Assembly (NCBI GenBank): GCA_005954745.1
Contig: CP040678.1
Coordinates: forward strand, 3,038,001 to 3,102,000
Direction: 5' to 3'
DNA from: Halostella pelagica
GTDB taxonomy: Archaea; Halobacteriota; Halobacteria; Halobacteriales; Natronoarchaeaceae
Length of the DNA: 64,000 nucleotides
This document shows, one piece after another, positions 1 to 7,767 of the stretch. Position 1 is the first letter of the stretch. The number at the start of each line of letters is the position of its first letter. Below the pieces are notes generated by a model. The model ran no database searches. It was not told where the DNA came from and saw only the letters and a list, made by a program, of their open reading frames with translations. A program made the translations under genes and the position numbers.

Positions 1-708
1 GACGCCCGGGACCGGCCCCTTCTCCTCGACAGGTTCGAGACCAAGCCCGCGGCGAGGACCGGACGCGTGATGCTGATATTCGACGATAACCGGGCAAGCG
101 TCGCGAGCGCGTACGAGGAGATGCACCGGCGAGGACTCACCGGCGCGATCGCCGTGATCCCCGATCTAGTGGGCGACGGCGGCCATCTATCCGCCGATCA
201 GCTTGCAACGTACCACGCTGACGGCTGGGACCTCGTTTCCCACCCGCAACTGGACAAACCGTTGCCTGCGTATTCGGAGGCGACGCAGAGACGGGAGATC
301 ATCCGCACGAAACGGTGGCTCGTTAGCCACGGGTACGAGGCGGGCGCGGATCATTTCGTCGCCCCGTTCGGAAAGATCGGCCCGAAGACGCTCGAACTGC
401 TCGAGGAGTTCCATCACACGAACTATCTGACGACTAACGGATTGAACGACACGCCGCCGACGGATCCCCTCACGATCGACCGGGTCGCCATCGACGACGT
501 ACAGAACGCGAAACGGCAGATCGAATTGGCGGCCACGTACGATAGGCTCGCCGTCCTCTCGGCGCACACGGTCGGGAACGCGGACGATCGCTGGGTCTCC
601 CGTGAGGGGTTTATCGACGTGCTCGACCACATCGAACGGTCAGCTGTCGAGGTCGTCACTCCCACGAGTTACTGGGAGACTGCCGCCGCAGTTGTCGGGT
701 CCGACTGA
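1..708 (+). CDS. Polysaccharide deacetylase-family protein, 5' end outside window
   Basis: The frame is open from base 1 through a GTG at 67 to the stop at 708, so the gene most likely begins left of the window. The visible part begins with residues RVMLIFDDNRAS, which fits the metal-binding Asp-Asp of the NodB/polysaccharide deacetylase fold. A downstream WDLVSHPQ segment matches the usual S/T-H-x-x-x metal motif region, and FVAPFGKIG resembles the R/A-P-F-G substrate loop. Members remove N- or O-acyl groups from polysaccharides. The family is assigned from these motifs; the substrate is unknown. It could be a cell-surface sugar deacetylase or a catalytically reduced homologue. Confidence 0.7.
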   Translation, partial: DARDRPLLLDRFETKPAARTGRVMLIFDDNRASVASAYEEMHRRGLTGAIAVIPDLVGDGGHLSADQLATYHADGWDLVSHPQLDKPLPAYSEATQRREIIRTKRWLVSHGYEAGADHFVAPFGKIGPKTLELLEEFHHTNYLTTNGLNDTPPTDPLTIDRVAIDDVQNAKRQIELAATYDRLAVLSAHTVGNADDRWVSREGFIDVLDHIERSAVEVVTPTSYWETAAAVVGSD

Positions 709-719
709 TACACTGACAG

Positions 720-950
720 TCACTTCCCGCCGCGCTCGGCCGAGAGTTGAAGCTCCCCGTCCGCCGACGCGAGCGTGTAGGCCTGATCGGTCGCCTCGAC
801 CGCGTCTATGAGCAGATCGCCTAGCTCCGGGTCGTCCTCGAGGTCGATCGATTCGAGGATCGTTTCGAGCTGATCGTACACGTCGGCGATCTGTACCGCT
901 TCGTTCTCCCGCAGGGCCGTCCGTGTCCGGCTGAGCGATCCGTTGACCAT
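720..950 (-). CDS. Small conserved-type hypothetical protein
   Basis: A 76-residue acidic protein (MVNGSLSRTRTALREN...) with no signal peptide or membrane segment. It is predicted to be helical throughout, with Leu/Ile spacing that could form a short helical bundle or coiled coil (IADVYDQLETILESIDLED). It is convergent with the deacetylase, with only 11 bases between the two stops. Amino-acid composition is typical of haloarchaeal cytosolic proteins, which supports it being real. I do not recognise a family, so no function is assigned. Confidence 0.55.
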   Translation of the reverse strand: MVNGSLSRTRTALRENEAVQIADVYDQLETILESIDLEDDPELGDLLIDAVEATDQAYTLASADGELQLSAERGGK

Positions 951-1044
951 AGCTGACGATCAGTCCAAATAGTGTTAGTTATGGACTCTTTACTCCCGAC
1001 AAAGGGAGGCGGTCGCTTGGCCGCTATCGCTCTGCAACGGGGGG

Positions 1045-1884
1045 TTAGCGCCGCTCGGTCACGAACTCCCGGGTCAACGCGGCGACGCCCGACCTGAACG
1101 CCCGGAGTTCGTCGTCGGAGGTCCCGGAGGAGAGTTCTCGGTGTTTTTCACGGACGATATCCTCCAGCACCCGGTCGTAGAGCGAGTCGACAGTGACTGG
1201 CTTCCCATCGGCTTCGAGACCGTTCGCGATCCGCTGGAAGCGACGGTCGGTCGCCCACTCGCCGGCCAGTTCCTCGGCAGTGAAATCGGCCGAGGGCGAC
1301 CCGTCCGCCGGTTCAAGGTTCGGATCGGGTTTGTGGGCACGCAAACCAGTCTTGTTACGCAGTACGACGCCGGCCGCAGTCCCGTCGTACCAGCGCGAAT
1401 CAGGTATAGCGTACGTCTCGGGATCGAAATCGACCGCTCGAACCTCCTTCCGGAACGCGTTCACCGGCGTGAGCCCGAGTCGGTCGAACACCTTCTCGGT
1501 CGTGTCGGGCGGGAGAAACGCTTCCTCGGTCCCCGACCAGATATCGTGACCCACGAACGAGGGGAGCCGATTCCAGTTGTAGTCGACGGCGCGCTTGTAC
1601 GTCGACACGCCGAAAAACACCACGTCCTCGACGGAGTCGACGGCGGACCGGAGCGCCGCCCGGTCGAGGCGCTCGCGGACGTGTCGGACCGTGTGCTCGT
1701 CGGGTGCAGGGATCGTGTCCCGGTCGAAAACATCGGTACGGTCGCCGAACTCGACGGTGCCGGATTCGGAGAGCCGGAACCGGAACTGGCCCCCGTCGAT
1801 CCGTTCCTGTATCCAGAGATGTCCGCCGTCGAACAGTTCGGTCGGAGCGTCGTCGACGCGGGGGACGGGAGGACACGCTTTCAT
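1045..1884 (-). CDS. RNA ligase-like nucleotidyltransferase-fold protein, catalytic residues atypical
   Basis: 279 residues. The N-terminal part reads HLWIQERIDGGQFRF, which aligns with motif I (K-x-D-G) of the covalent nucleotidyltransferase/RNA ligase fold. Position 28 is Arg where the adenylated Lys is expected. Later segments fit ligase motifs: FVGHDIW (motif IIIa-like), AAGVVLRNKTG where motif IV is normally E-G-x-V, and RAHKP near motif V. The C-terminal third is helical. Fold assignment rests on motif order and is moderate; activity is doubtful because both the Lys and the motif-IV Glu are replaced. It lies just downstream of tfb on the same strand, 88 bases away. Confidence 0.5.
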   Translation of the reverse strand: MKACPPVPRVDDAPTELFDGGHLWIQERIDGGQFRFRLSESGTVEFGDRTDVFDRDTIPAPDEHTVRHVRERLDRAALRSAVDSVEDVVFFGVSTYKRAVDYNWNRLPSFVGHDIWSGTEEAFLPPDTTEKVFDRLGLTPVNAFRKEVRAVDFDPETYAIPDSRWYDGTAAGVVLRNKTGLRAHKPDPNLEPADGSPSADFTAEELAGEWATDRRFQRIANGLEADGKPVTVDSLYDRVLEDIVREKHRELSSGTSDDELRAFRSGVAALTREFVTERR

Positions 1885-1972
1885 CGCGTACCGGGTACCA
1901 CTTGACCCGAGTACTTGCTTGCTTCGGCGGGCGAAACGACGAGCGAAGCGAGTTGCCGTGGTTCCAGTCCAG

Positions 1973-2944
1973 TTACGCCATCGCGGCCGACGTTCCGGCG
2001 GCCTCTAACAGTTCCTTGTAGCGGTTCCGGATGGTGACTTCGCTGACGTTTGCGACCTCGCCGACCGCCGACTGAGTGACCTTCTCGTTGACCAGCAGTG
2101 ACGCGGCGTAGACGGCGGCGGCCGCGAGACCGACGGGCGACTTCCCGCTGTGGATGCCGCTGTTGCGGGCGTCGTCGAGCAGGCGTCGCGCCTGTCGCTC
2201 GACTTCCTCCGAGAGGTCGAGGTCGCTGGCGAACCGCGGGACGTACTTCTCGGGGTCCGCCGGCTGGACTTCGAGGCCGAGTTCGCGCACCACGTAGCGG
2301 TACGTCCGGGTGAGTTCCATCTTCTCCACGCGGGAGACGGTGGCGATCTCGTCGAGGCTCCGGGGCGTCCCGGCCTGGCGAGCGGCGGTGTACAGCGACG
2401 CAGTCGCCACGCCTTCGATGGAGCGACCCGGTAGGAGATTCTCTTCGAGCGCGCGTCGGTAGATGACGCTCGCGGTCTCACGGACGCTCTTCGGGAGGCC
2501 GAGCGCCGACGCCATCCGATCTATCTCCCCGAGCGCCTGCTTCAGATTCCGGTCCTGGGAGTCACGGGTTCGGAACCGCTCGTTCCAGGTGCGCAGACGC
2601 TGCATCTTCTTGCGCTGGCGCGAACTGAGCGAGTTGCCGTAGGCGTCCTTGTTCTGCCAGCCGATGTTGGTCGAGAGCCCCTCGTCGTGCATCATCTTCG
2701 TCGTCGGCGCGCCGACACGGGACTTCTCGTCGCGGTCGCTGGAGTTGAACGCACGCCACTCCGGACCGTGGTCTATCTCATCTTCCTCGACCACGAGGCC
2801 GCAGTCTTCGCAGACGGACTCGCCCTGCGCGGAGTCCTGTCTGACCGACCCAGAACACTCCGGGCATACGTCTGCGTTCTCGTTTTCGTCCGCTTGTTCG
2901 ATCTCTGTCTCGCCAGTGGTCGTACGGATGTTAGAGTCACTCAT
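1973..2944 (-). CDS. tfb: Transcription initiation factor IIB (TFB)
   Basis: 323 residues, usual length for haloarchaeal TFB. An acidic N-terminal tail precedes a zinc ribbon with Cys27, Cys30, Cys45 and Cys48. Next come the B-reader/linker region (GPEWRAFNSSDRDEKSR) and two cyclin-like repeats (about 125-210 and 220-315), the second ending in an HTH that recognises the BRE (VANVSEVTIRNRYKEL). The protein bridges TBP-TATA complexes and RNA polymerase. Haloarchaea carry several TFB paralogues, so this may be one of a set and the paralogue number cannot be given from this window. Start chosen at the ATG whose complement is at 2942-2944. Confidence 0.97.
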   Translation of the reverse strand: MSDSNIRTTTGETEIEQADENENADVCPECSGSVRQDSAQGESVCEDCGLVVEEDEIDHGPEWRAFNSSDRDEKSRVGAPTTKMMHDEGLSTNIGWQNKDAYGNSLSSRQRKKMQRLRTWNERFRTRDSQDRNLKQALGEIDRMASALGLPKSVRETASVIYRRALEENLLPGRSIEGVATASLYTAARQAGTPRSLDEIATVSRVEKMELTRTYRYVVRELGLEVQPADPEKYVPRFASDLDLSEEVERQARRLLDDARNSGIHSGKSPVGLAAAAVYAASLLVNEKVTQSAVGEVANVSEVTIRNRYKELLEAAGTSAAMA

Positions 2945-3027
2945 GATTGTGGGGGTGGAAACGACAACACGGGGGTAGGAACCAAGAAACCCGGATCGTT
3001 CTTCCTATCGGGAAAGACGAACGGCAG

Positions 3028-3057
3028 ATATATAAGCCTTCCCCCTACCTTTATAAG
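3028..3057 (-). promoter_or_regulatory. Twin TATA-like boxes upstream of tfb
   Basis: Two AT-rich boxes read toward tfb: one at 3028-3035 (TTATATAT on the minus strand) and one at 3050-3057 (CTTATAAA). They would give a 5' leader of roughly 55-85 bases. Repeats of the form TAAGC/GCTTA surround them (3031-3077), so an overlapping operator is possible. Placement is inferred from sequence only. Confidence 0.45.
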
Positions 3058-3230
3058 TAAGCTTCTCCCTGCTTATGTATATGACGGTCTTTGATCGAGC
3101 ATCAGTCATGACCGTTTCAGGGAGTGTCGGGAGAAAACAGCTACGTGGGGCGGAGCCGAAATCGGCTGCGAGTAACTCCCCGGGAAAAGTCACGAACAGG
3201 GAAAATCGGGGCGAGAAGCCGAACTGACGG

Positions 3231-5303
3231 TCAGATCCGACGGCGAAGGAGAAGAACGGAACCCAGCACGGCGAGAACGGCGAGCCCAACGCCGAATCCG
3301 GGTTGTCCGTCGCTCTCAGCGTCGTCGGTCCCGTCTTCGCCGGCGTTCATCTCGTCGTTGCCGCCGTCACTCATCGTCTCTTCCGTCGTCTGTGCGTCGC
3401 TTCCGTTTTCGTCATCCATGCTATCGCCGCCGTCGACCGTCAGAGCGGCGGCGTGAACCACTGGGCCGCCCGCGGCGACGTAGGGGCCGTCGTCCGCACC
3501 GTCCGTTTCGACGAAGTCGTAGGCCTCGTTGCTGTTCGAGTCAGTGTGTGGCATGGCGATGACCGTGCCGTCGTCCATGTAGTCGGTGTCGAGGGTTATC
3601 TCGACATCCATGTGCGTGCCGGGTTCTAGGTAATCCGAGGACCCGCGGACGCTGTCGAAGACCGCTCCGTCGAGCAGCGACCCATCGTGAATCGTCACGA
3701 ACCCGCCGTCGCGGAGCGTCACTTCCTCGACGACGACGGTTTCACCCTCGCTCGACTGGTCGGCGATACTCACGCTCGCTGGCACGGAAACCTGCGCGCT
3801 CTCCATGACGATGTCGCCGTTCGCGGTGACCGGACCGTCCGCGTCACCTTCCGAGTCGACGAAGTCGTAGGTCTCGTTGTCGTTCGTATCCTCATGCGCC
3901 ATCCCGAACAGCGTCTGCGTCTCGCTGACCGGCGAATCGAGCGTCACCTCGACGTCGTGGTGGTGACCCGCTTCGAGGTACTCGGACGTGCCGAGAACGC
4001 TGTCGAAGACGGCACCATCCAGTAGCGTGCTGTCGTGGACGGTGACGAATCCGCCCTCGGAGAGTTCAACGGTGTCGATTACCACGGTTCGACCGTCGCT
4101 CGACTGCGCGTTGATGTCGACCGCGCCGGAGACGGTGACCTCGCCGTCGTCCATCGCGATGTCGCCGTCAACCGTGTACGGGCCGTCCTCCGCTCCTTCG
4201 GAGCCGGGGAAGTCGTACGCCTCGTTACCGTTCGTGTCCTGATGGGCCATCCCGAACAGCGAGTCGTCTGCGGTCAGTTCGTCGTCCAGGTGGACGACGA
4301 CGTTCCGGTGGTAGCCCGGTTCGAGGTAGTCCGAGGTCCCGCGGATGCTCTCGAACACCGCGCCGTCCGCGAGCGTACTGTCGTGCATCGTCACGAAGCC
4401 ACCCTCGGGGAGGTAGGTTTCCTTGACGACCACCGAGTAGCCGCCGGAGTTCTGATCTGCGACGGTCGTCGACGCGCCGGTGCCGACGGTGACGGCGGCC
4501 GTATCTATCACTGCGCCGCCCTCGTCCGTGCGGAAGGGACCGTCAGCGGCCCCGTCCTCCTCCACGAAGTCGTACACCTCGTTGTCGTTCGTGTCGCGGT
4601 GCGGCATCGGGATCAGCGTGTCGTTCTCGGTCACGCTGTCGTCCAGTTCGACGCGGACGTTCTCGTGAACGCCCGCTTCGAGGTACTCCGACGAACCGAC
4701 GACGCTGCCGGTTACCTCGCCGTCGAGCAGCGTGCTGTCGTGCATTGTCACGAACCCGCCTTCGGAGAGTTCGACGCGGTCGACAAGGACCGAGTCGCCG
4801 TCGGTCGGCTGGTCGCTCATCGAGACGGACGCCGAGACAGTCACCTCGGCGGAATCCATCACGATGTCGCCGTCACTCGTGTACGGGCCGTCCGTCTCGC
4901 CGTTGCTGGAGACGAACGAGTAGGCGCGGTCGGCGTCCGTATCGCGGTGCGCCATGGCGAACAGCGTGTCGTCCTCACTGAGTGGTTCGTCCAGGTGAAC
5001 AGTCACGTTCGTATACGTCCCGGCTTCGAGATACGCTGAACTCCCGCGAACGCTGCCGAGTACTGCACCGTCGCCGAGGCTACTGTCGTGGATGGTAACG
5101 AACCCACCCTCTTCGAGCGTTACCTCGTCGACGACGACCGTCTGTCCGCCGCTGGTCGTTCCGGAGAAGTTCACCGCCGTCTCGTCCGCCTGCTGAGACG
5201 CCGCGTTCGTACTACCTGTCTGGGTCGCGCCGGCCACACCGACCAGTCCGCCGCTGGTCACCATGAACGCCGCGAGCAACACTGCGAGTATGCGTTGTCG
5301 CAT
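3231..5303 (-). CDS. Secreted surface protein with five DUF7282-type repeats and PGF-CTERM
   Basis: 690 residues from the ATG at 5301-5303, chosen because a Sec signal (MRQRILAVLLAAFMVTSGG) starts there and a TATA-like box lies 21-28 bases upstream; an in-frame ATG seven codons earlier is less likely. After the signal come five tandem repeats of about 120 residues. Each has the pattern VVVDxVxLxEGGFVT(I/M)HD, G(S/T)SxYLExG and (F/I)xMxHxDTxxNxxYDF, typical of haloarchaeal DUF7282. An acidic linker, QPGFG, a hydrophobic stretch and RRR form a PGF-CTERM tail, the substrate type for archaeosortase A. It is probably lipid-anchored in the cell envelope. The ligand is unknown. The same domain occurs once in the surface protein at 57254-60058. 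Confidence 0.88.
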   Translation of the reverse strand: MRQRILAVLLAAFMVTSGGLVGVAGATQTGSTNAASQQADETAVNFSGTTSGGQTVVVDEVTLEEGGFVTIHDSSLGDGAVLGSVRGSSAYLEAGTYTNVTVHLDEPLSEDDTLFAMAHRDTDADRAYSFVSSNGETDGPYTSDGDIVMDSAEVTVSASVSMSDQPTDGDSVLVDRVELSEGGFVTMHDSTLLDGEVTGSVVGSSEYLEAGVHENVRVELDDSVTENDTLIPMPHRDTNDNEVYDFVEEDGAADGPFRTDEGGAVIDTAAVTVGTGASTTVADQNSGGYSVVVKETYLPEGGFVTMHDSTLADGAVFESIRGTSDYLEPGYHRNVVVHLDDELTADDSLFGMAHQDTNGNEAYDFPGSEGAEDGPYTVDGDIAMDDGEVTVSGAVDINAQSSDGRTVVIDTVELSEGGFVTVHDSTLLDGAVFDSVLGTSEYLEAGHHHDVEVTLDSPVSETQTLFGMAHEDTNDNETYDFVDSEGDADGPVTANGDIVMESAQVSVPASVSIADQSSEGETVVVEEVTLRDGGFVTIHDGSLLDGAVFDSVRGSSDYLEPGTHMDVEITLDTDYMDDGTVIAMPHTDSNSNEAYDFVETDGADDGPYVAAGGPVVHAAALTVDGGDSMDDENGSDAQTTEETMSDGGNDEMNAGEDGTDDAESDGQPGFGVGLAVLAVLGSVLLLRRRI

Positions 5304-5323
5304 GAAACAGAGGAATTCGACCA

Positions 5324-5331
5324 CTTAAAAG
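5324..5331 (-). promoter_or_regulatory. TATA-like box of the DUF7282 repeat protein
   Basis: On the minus strand the box reads CTTTTAAG and ends about 21 bases before the ATG at 5303. That spacing fits leaderless transcription, common in haloarchaea. The rest of 5332-5532 shows no gene; it is ordinary intergenic DNA leading into the hairpin element at 5533. Confidence 0.5.
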
Positions 5332-5532
5332 AGGATTTCCCGAACTCGGACCCAATTTCGTTCCTGTTCTGTTCGGTATCGGGCCCGAAGTCCGTGCTAT
5401 TCGGTGATTTCGGCCACGGGCGCGGAGCGGATCGACCTACCGTTTCGGCGATGTGAAAATAGAGACGCTGAACGGTTCGGGAACGGTTCGAGACTGGTTC
5501 GGAAGCGGTGGGGACGAACTCGTCGGTCGTTT

Positions 5533-5613
5533 ATACTGTCGGCTGTACCTTCGGAACGATACTCGGGCCTCCGGGGGGTCCGATATTCTGCAAGGGAGTA
5601 CAGCCGACAGTAT
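5533..5613. repeat. 81-bp hairpin element, copy 1 (MITE-like)
   Basis: Perfect 15-base inverted ends (ATACTGTCGGCTGTA at 5533-5547 and its complement at 5599-5613) enclose a middle that is also partly self-complementary, so the whole unit can fold as one long imperfect hairpin. A related copy lies at 29728-29810. The right end overlaps the last base of the stop codon of the membrane gene at 5613-5915, so it may serve as that gene's 3' end. No transposase is inside; a non-autonomous element is an inference. Confidence 0.75.
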
Positions 5614-5915
5614 TAGTCCCAGGTCACCCAGAAGAGGAACGCGAGGGCCGCCACCTCGAAGACGCGGAGCAGGGTCATCGCTCGCTGGGCGATGTCGGGT
5701 ATCCCCGAAACCCAGACGCTCAACACCGGATCGAGCATGTAGAGGTAGAGAGCGACGCCGTTCTCGACGAACAGCATAGCGCTAAACAGCAACAGACCAA
5801 GCGTGTGCTTCGACCGGAAGCGCCAGTAATTCCGGCCCCAGACGTAGCCCAACCCCAGCAAGAGACCGAGGTTAATCACGATCGAGATGCGAGCTACGTC
5901 GTACCAGAATGTCAT
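5613..5915 (-). CDS. Small multi-pass membrane protein paired with wHTH regulator
   Basis: 100 residues with three hydrophobic segments (about 7-27, 37-58, 78-98) and few charges. It lies 55 bases downstream of the winged-helix gene at 5971-6246 on the same strand. Two-gene units of an ArsR-like HTH and a small three- or four-helix membrane protein are common in haloarchaea, and the arrangement suggests co-transcription. It could be a membrane sensor or partner of the regulator. The function is unknown. The stop codon is embedded in the edge of the 5533-5613 hairpin. Confidence 0.75.
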   Translation of the reverse strand: MTFWYDVARISIVINLGLLLGLGYVWGRNYWRFRSKHTLGLLLFSAMLFVENGVALYLYMLDPVLSVWVSGIPDIAQRAMTLLRVFEVAALAFLFWVTWD

Positions 5916-5970
5916 CTATCCCCACCTTTCAGTCGATGTCGGTTATACTCTTTCCCAAATTCGCCCATAG

Positions 5971-6246
5971 TCACTCTACCTTCTCCAGTATCGTTTCGAC
6001 AGTGTCCCAGTGATGCCGTACCTGGTCGGTTGGCAGGTATATCGCACCGTAGTCGTCCCCGCTGTTCTCGACGATGTCGTTGTCGCCCAGAACGTCAAGG
6101 TGGTGTCGAATCGTCTTGTAGTCGAGACCCAGATCGTCCGCCAGTTGGTTTGCGTTCCGTGGTCGCTCGTCCACGGCACGCAGGATGCGGGCGCGGTTCT
6201 CGCCCCCGCGGGTGCCGGTGAACACGTACCACAGAACGGCCTCCAT
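5971..6246 (-). CDS. ArsR-like winged-helix transcriptional regulator
   Basis: 91 residues. The core is a winged helix: GGENRARILRAVDERPRNANQLADDLGLDYKTIRHHLDVLGDNDIVEN, where LGLDYKTIRHHL is the recognition helix and a beta-wing follows (GDDYGAIYLPT). The length matches a single-domain DNA-binding protein without a separate effector domain. It is first in a probable operon with the membrane protein at 5613. An AT-rich TATA-like stretch (TATATATTTA on the minus strand) lies near 6303-6313. Target genes are unknown; autoregulation is plausible for this type. Confidence 0.85.
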   Translation of the reverse strand: MEAVLWYVFTGTRGGENRARILRAVDERPRNANQLADDLGLDYKTIRHHLDVLGDNDIVENSGDDYGAIYLPTDQVRHHWDTVETILEKVE

Positions 6247-6380
6247 TGGAGAGATAGAGTGTTCCCGCCCTTGTAAATCCCGCCGACAGGATCGATCAGC
6301 GGCTAAATATATACGGAACCCGGCCGAATCCGCTACAGACCAGAATTCAGAGGGGCTTGGTTCCGCCAGTGTCAGCTGTT

Positions 6381-6998
6381 TTATCTGTATCTACCGTAAC
6401 CGCTGCCATCGCCGCCGTTATCAGTACCGCCGCGTCCGTTCCCGCCGTCGGCCATCCCCATCCCGTCGGGACACTCGACGATGAACCCGCCCGCCGCATC
6501 GAGTATCTCCTGCATCGGCTTCGCGTCGTCGAACGCCTCGGGGAACGGTATTGCCTCGTTCAGGAGGTTCAGATATGATGCGTGACGCGCTTCGACCGTC
6601 GCGATGGTCGCTCCGGTAGTCACCAGATCCGGGTCGTCTATCAACGCGATCGCACCGTTGTACGCCGCGACTCCCGTGTTCTCCAGCGTCCGAGCGATCG
6701 CTATGAACTCGTTGAAGGTACTGTATCCGAACTCGTACGTACATTCCGGCACCGGTTCGCCGCCGAGGTCTTCGATGGTGGCGGTCAGCGCTTCCGTGTG
6801 CGTTGCCTCGTGCCTCCCGATGCGGGCGATGTTGTCGTAGATGCCGTTACTGACGAAATCGCCGAACCGCTGTGCGGCGTCGGACTGTATCACGGTCTCT
6901 TCATCGAACGATGAGACCCCTTCGTCGTAGAACACGTCCTCCAGATGCTCCAGCGTGAGCGCGTAATTGAGGACGTCGACATCAGTAACTTCGTCCAT
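6381..6998 (-). CDS. Ferritin-like domain protein, probable Tat lipoprotein with missing start
   Basis: 205 residues from the ATG at 6996-6998, containing a four-helix ferritin-like domain. It shows LTLEHLEDVFYDEG, RHEATHTEAL and VEARHASYLN, whose Glu and His residues fit di-metal ligands. Upstream, the same frame stays open to a TGA at 7185-7187 and encodes SSRRSFLAGTGALLG followed by TALAGC, i.e. a twin-arginine signal and lipobox. No ATG, GTG or TTG precedes that motif. Either the true start codon is unusual, or the 5' end carries a mutation or sequencing error. The protein ends in a Gly/Asp-rich tail. Role inferred as envelope-anchored iron or peroxide-related; not proven. Confidence 0.75.
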   Translation of the reverse strand: MDEVTDVDVLNYALTLEHLEDVFYDEGVSSFDEETVIQSDAAQRFGDFVSNGIYDNIARIGRHEATHTEALTATIEDLGGEPVPECTYEFGYSTFNEFIAIARTLENTGVAAYNGAIALIDDPDLVTTGATIATVEARHASYLNLLNEAIPFPEAFDDAKPMQEILDAAGGFIVECPDGMGMADGGNGRGGTDNGGDGSGYGRYR

Positions 6999-7342
6999 TC
7001 CGCCGTCGCCGTTTCCGTTGCCGTGTTCACCGACGTCGTCGCATCCGGCGAGCGCAGTTCCGGAGAACGCACTCGCACCGAGCAGCGCGCCGGTCCCGGC
7101 CAGAAAACTCCGGCGACTACTGCCGAGGTCGTCGAGCGAGCCTTTGACGTTTGCGACGATTTCGTTCGAGGCGTATGGTCCTCGTCAGTTCTCTGTCACA
7201 TTGTGATCTGCGTCGGAATCCCCTCCGATGCGTTACTACCAACCAGTGGCAGCCGTATACCGGTATTTTCCAGATGATGTTGCCGACGGCCAGTTCCCAT
7301 CCAACTTCGACCCGCGCCCCGTCGGAACGCGAACAGAGACGT

Positions 7343-7627
7343 TCAGACGGTGAACAGATGGCCCTCCGTCGGCACGTCGAAGAGGCCGATACGCGCACCG
7401 GCATCGAGCCAGGCGTGCCCGTACGAGAACGCGGCAAGCGCGTTGACCCGGTCGCCGTCGTCGCGGAAGTGTCTGCCGTCGTCGAGATACGACTCGGCCA
7501 TCTCCAGGCACTCGGCGGCCGCCTCGCTCATCGCCGTGCCGTCCGGCGGAGCGATCTCTGCCTCCCCGAGAGCTTCCGCCAGCAGGTCGTGATACCGGTT
7601 CGTCTTCTCCGCTAAGTCCGCCGCCAT
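7343..7627 (-). CDS. DUF357-family protein
   Basis: 94 residues starting at the ATG at 7625-7627 (MAADLAEKTNRYHDLL). The C-terminal signature DGDRVNALAAFSYGHAWLDAGARIGL is characteristic of the archaeal DUF357 family, a helical-bundle protein of unknown role. The frame extends upstream to 7939, but that part is arginine-rich shadow sequence overlapping the divergent thioredoxin reductase gene, so the shorter start is preferred. Monocistronic by layout. Confidence 0.85.
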   Translation of the reverse strand: MAADLAEKTNRYHDLLAEALGEAEIAPPDGTAMSEAAAECLEMAESYLDDGRHFRDDGDRVNALAAFSYGHAWLDAGARIGLFDVPTEGHLFTV

Positions 7628-7767
7628 AGTAGGTGCGAGAGGTTCGGGGAGCGTAAGCGCTTCGACCCTCCGTTCAGCGTCCCTGTGAGGCGTCTCGCGC
7701 CGCCGAGGTGGCGGAAACGCGTGATGACAACACAAGCTAAATACGCCACGGAGGCCAAGTATTTCGC

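Noticed and set aside
3124-3456. Plus-strand frame (110 codons) over the DUF7282 gene end
   Set aside because: Arg/Ser-rich shadow antisense to a well-supported gene.
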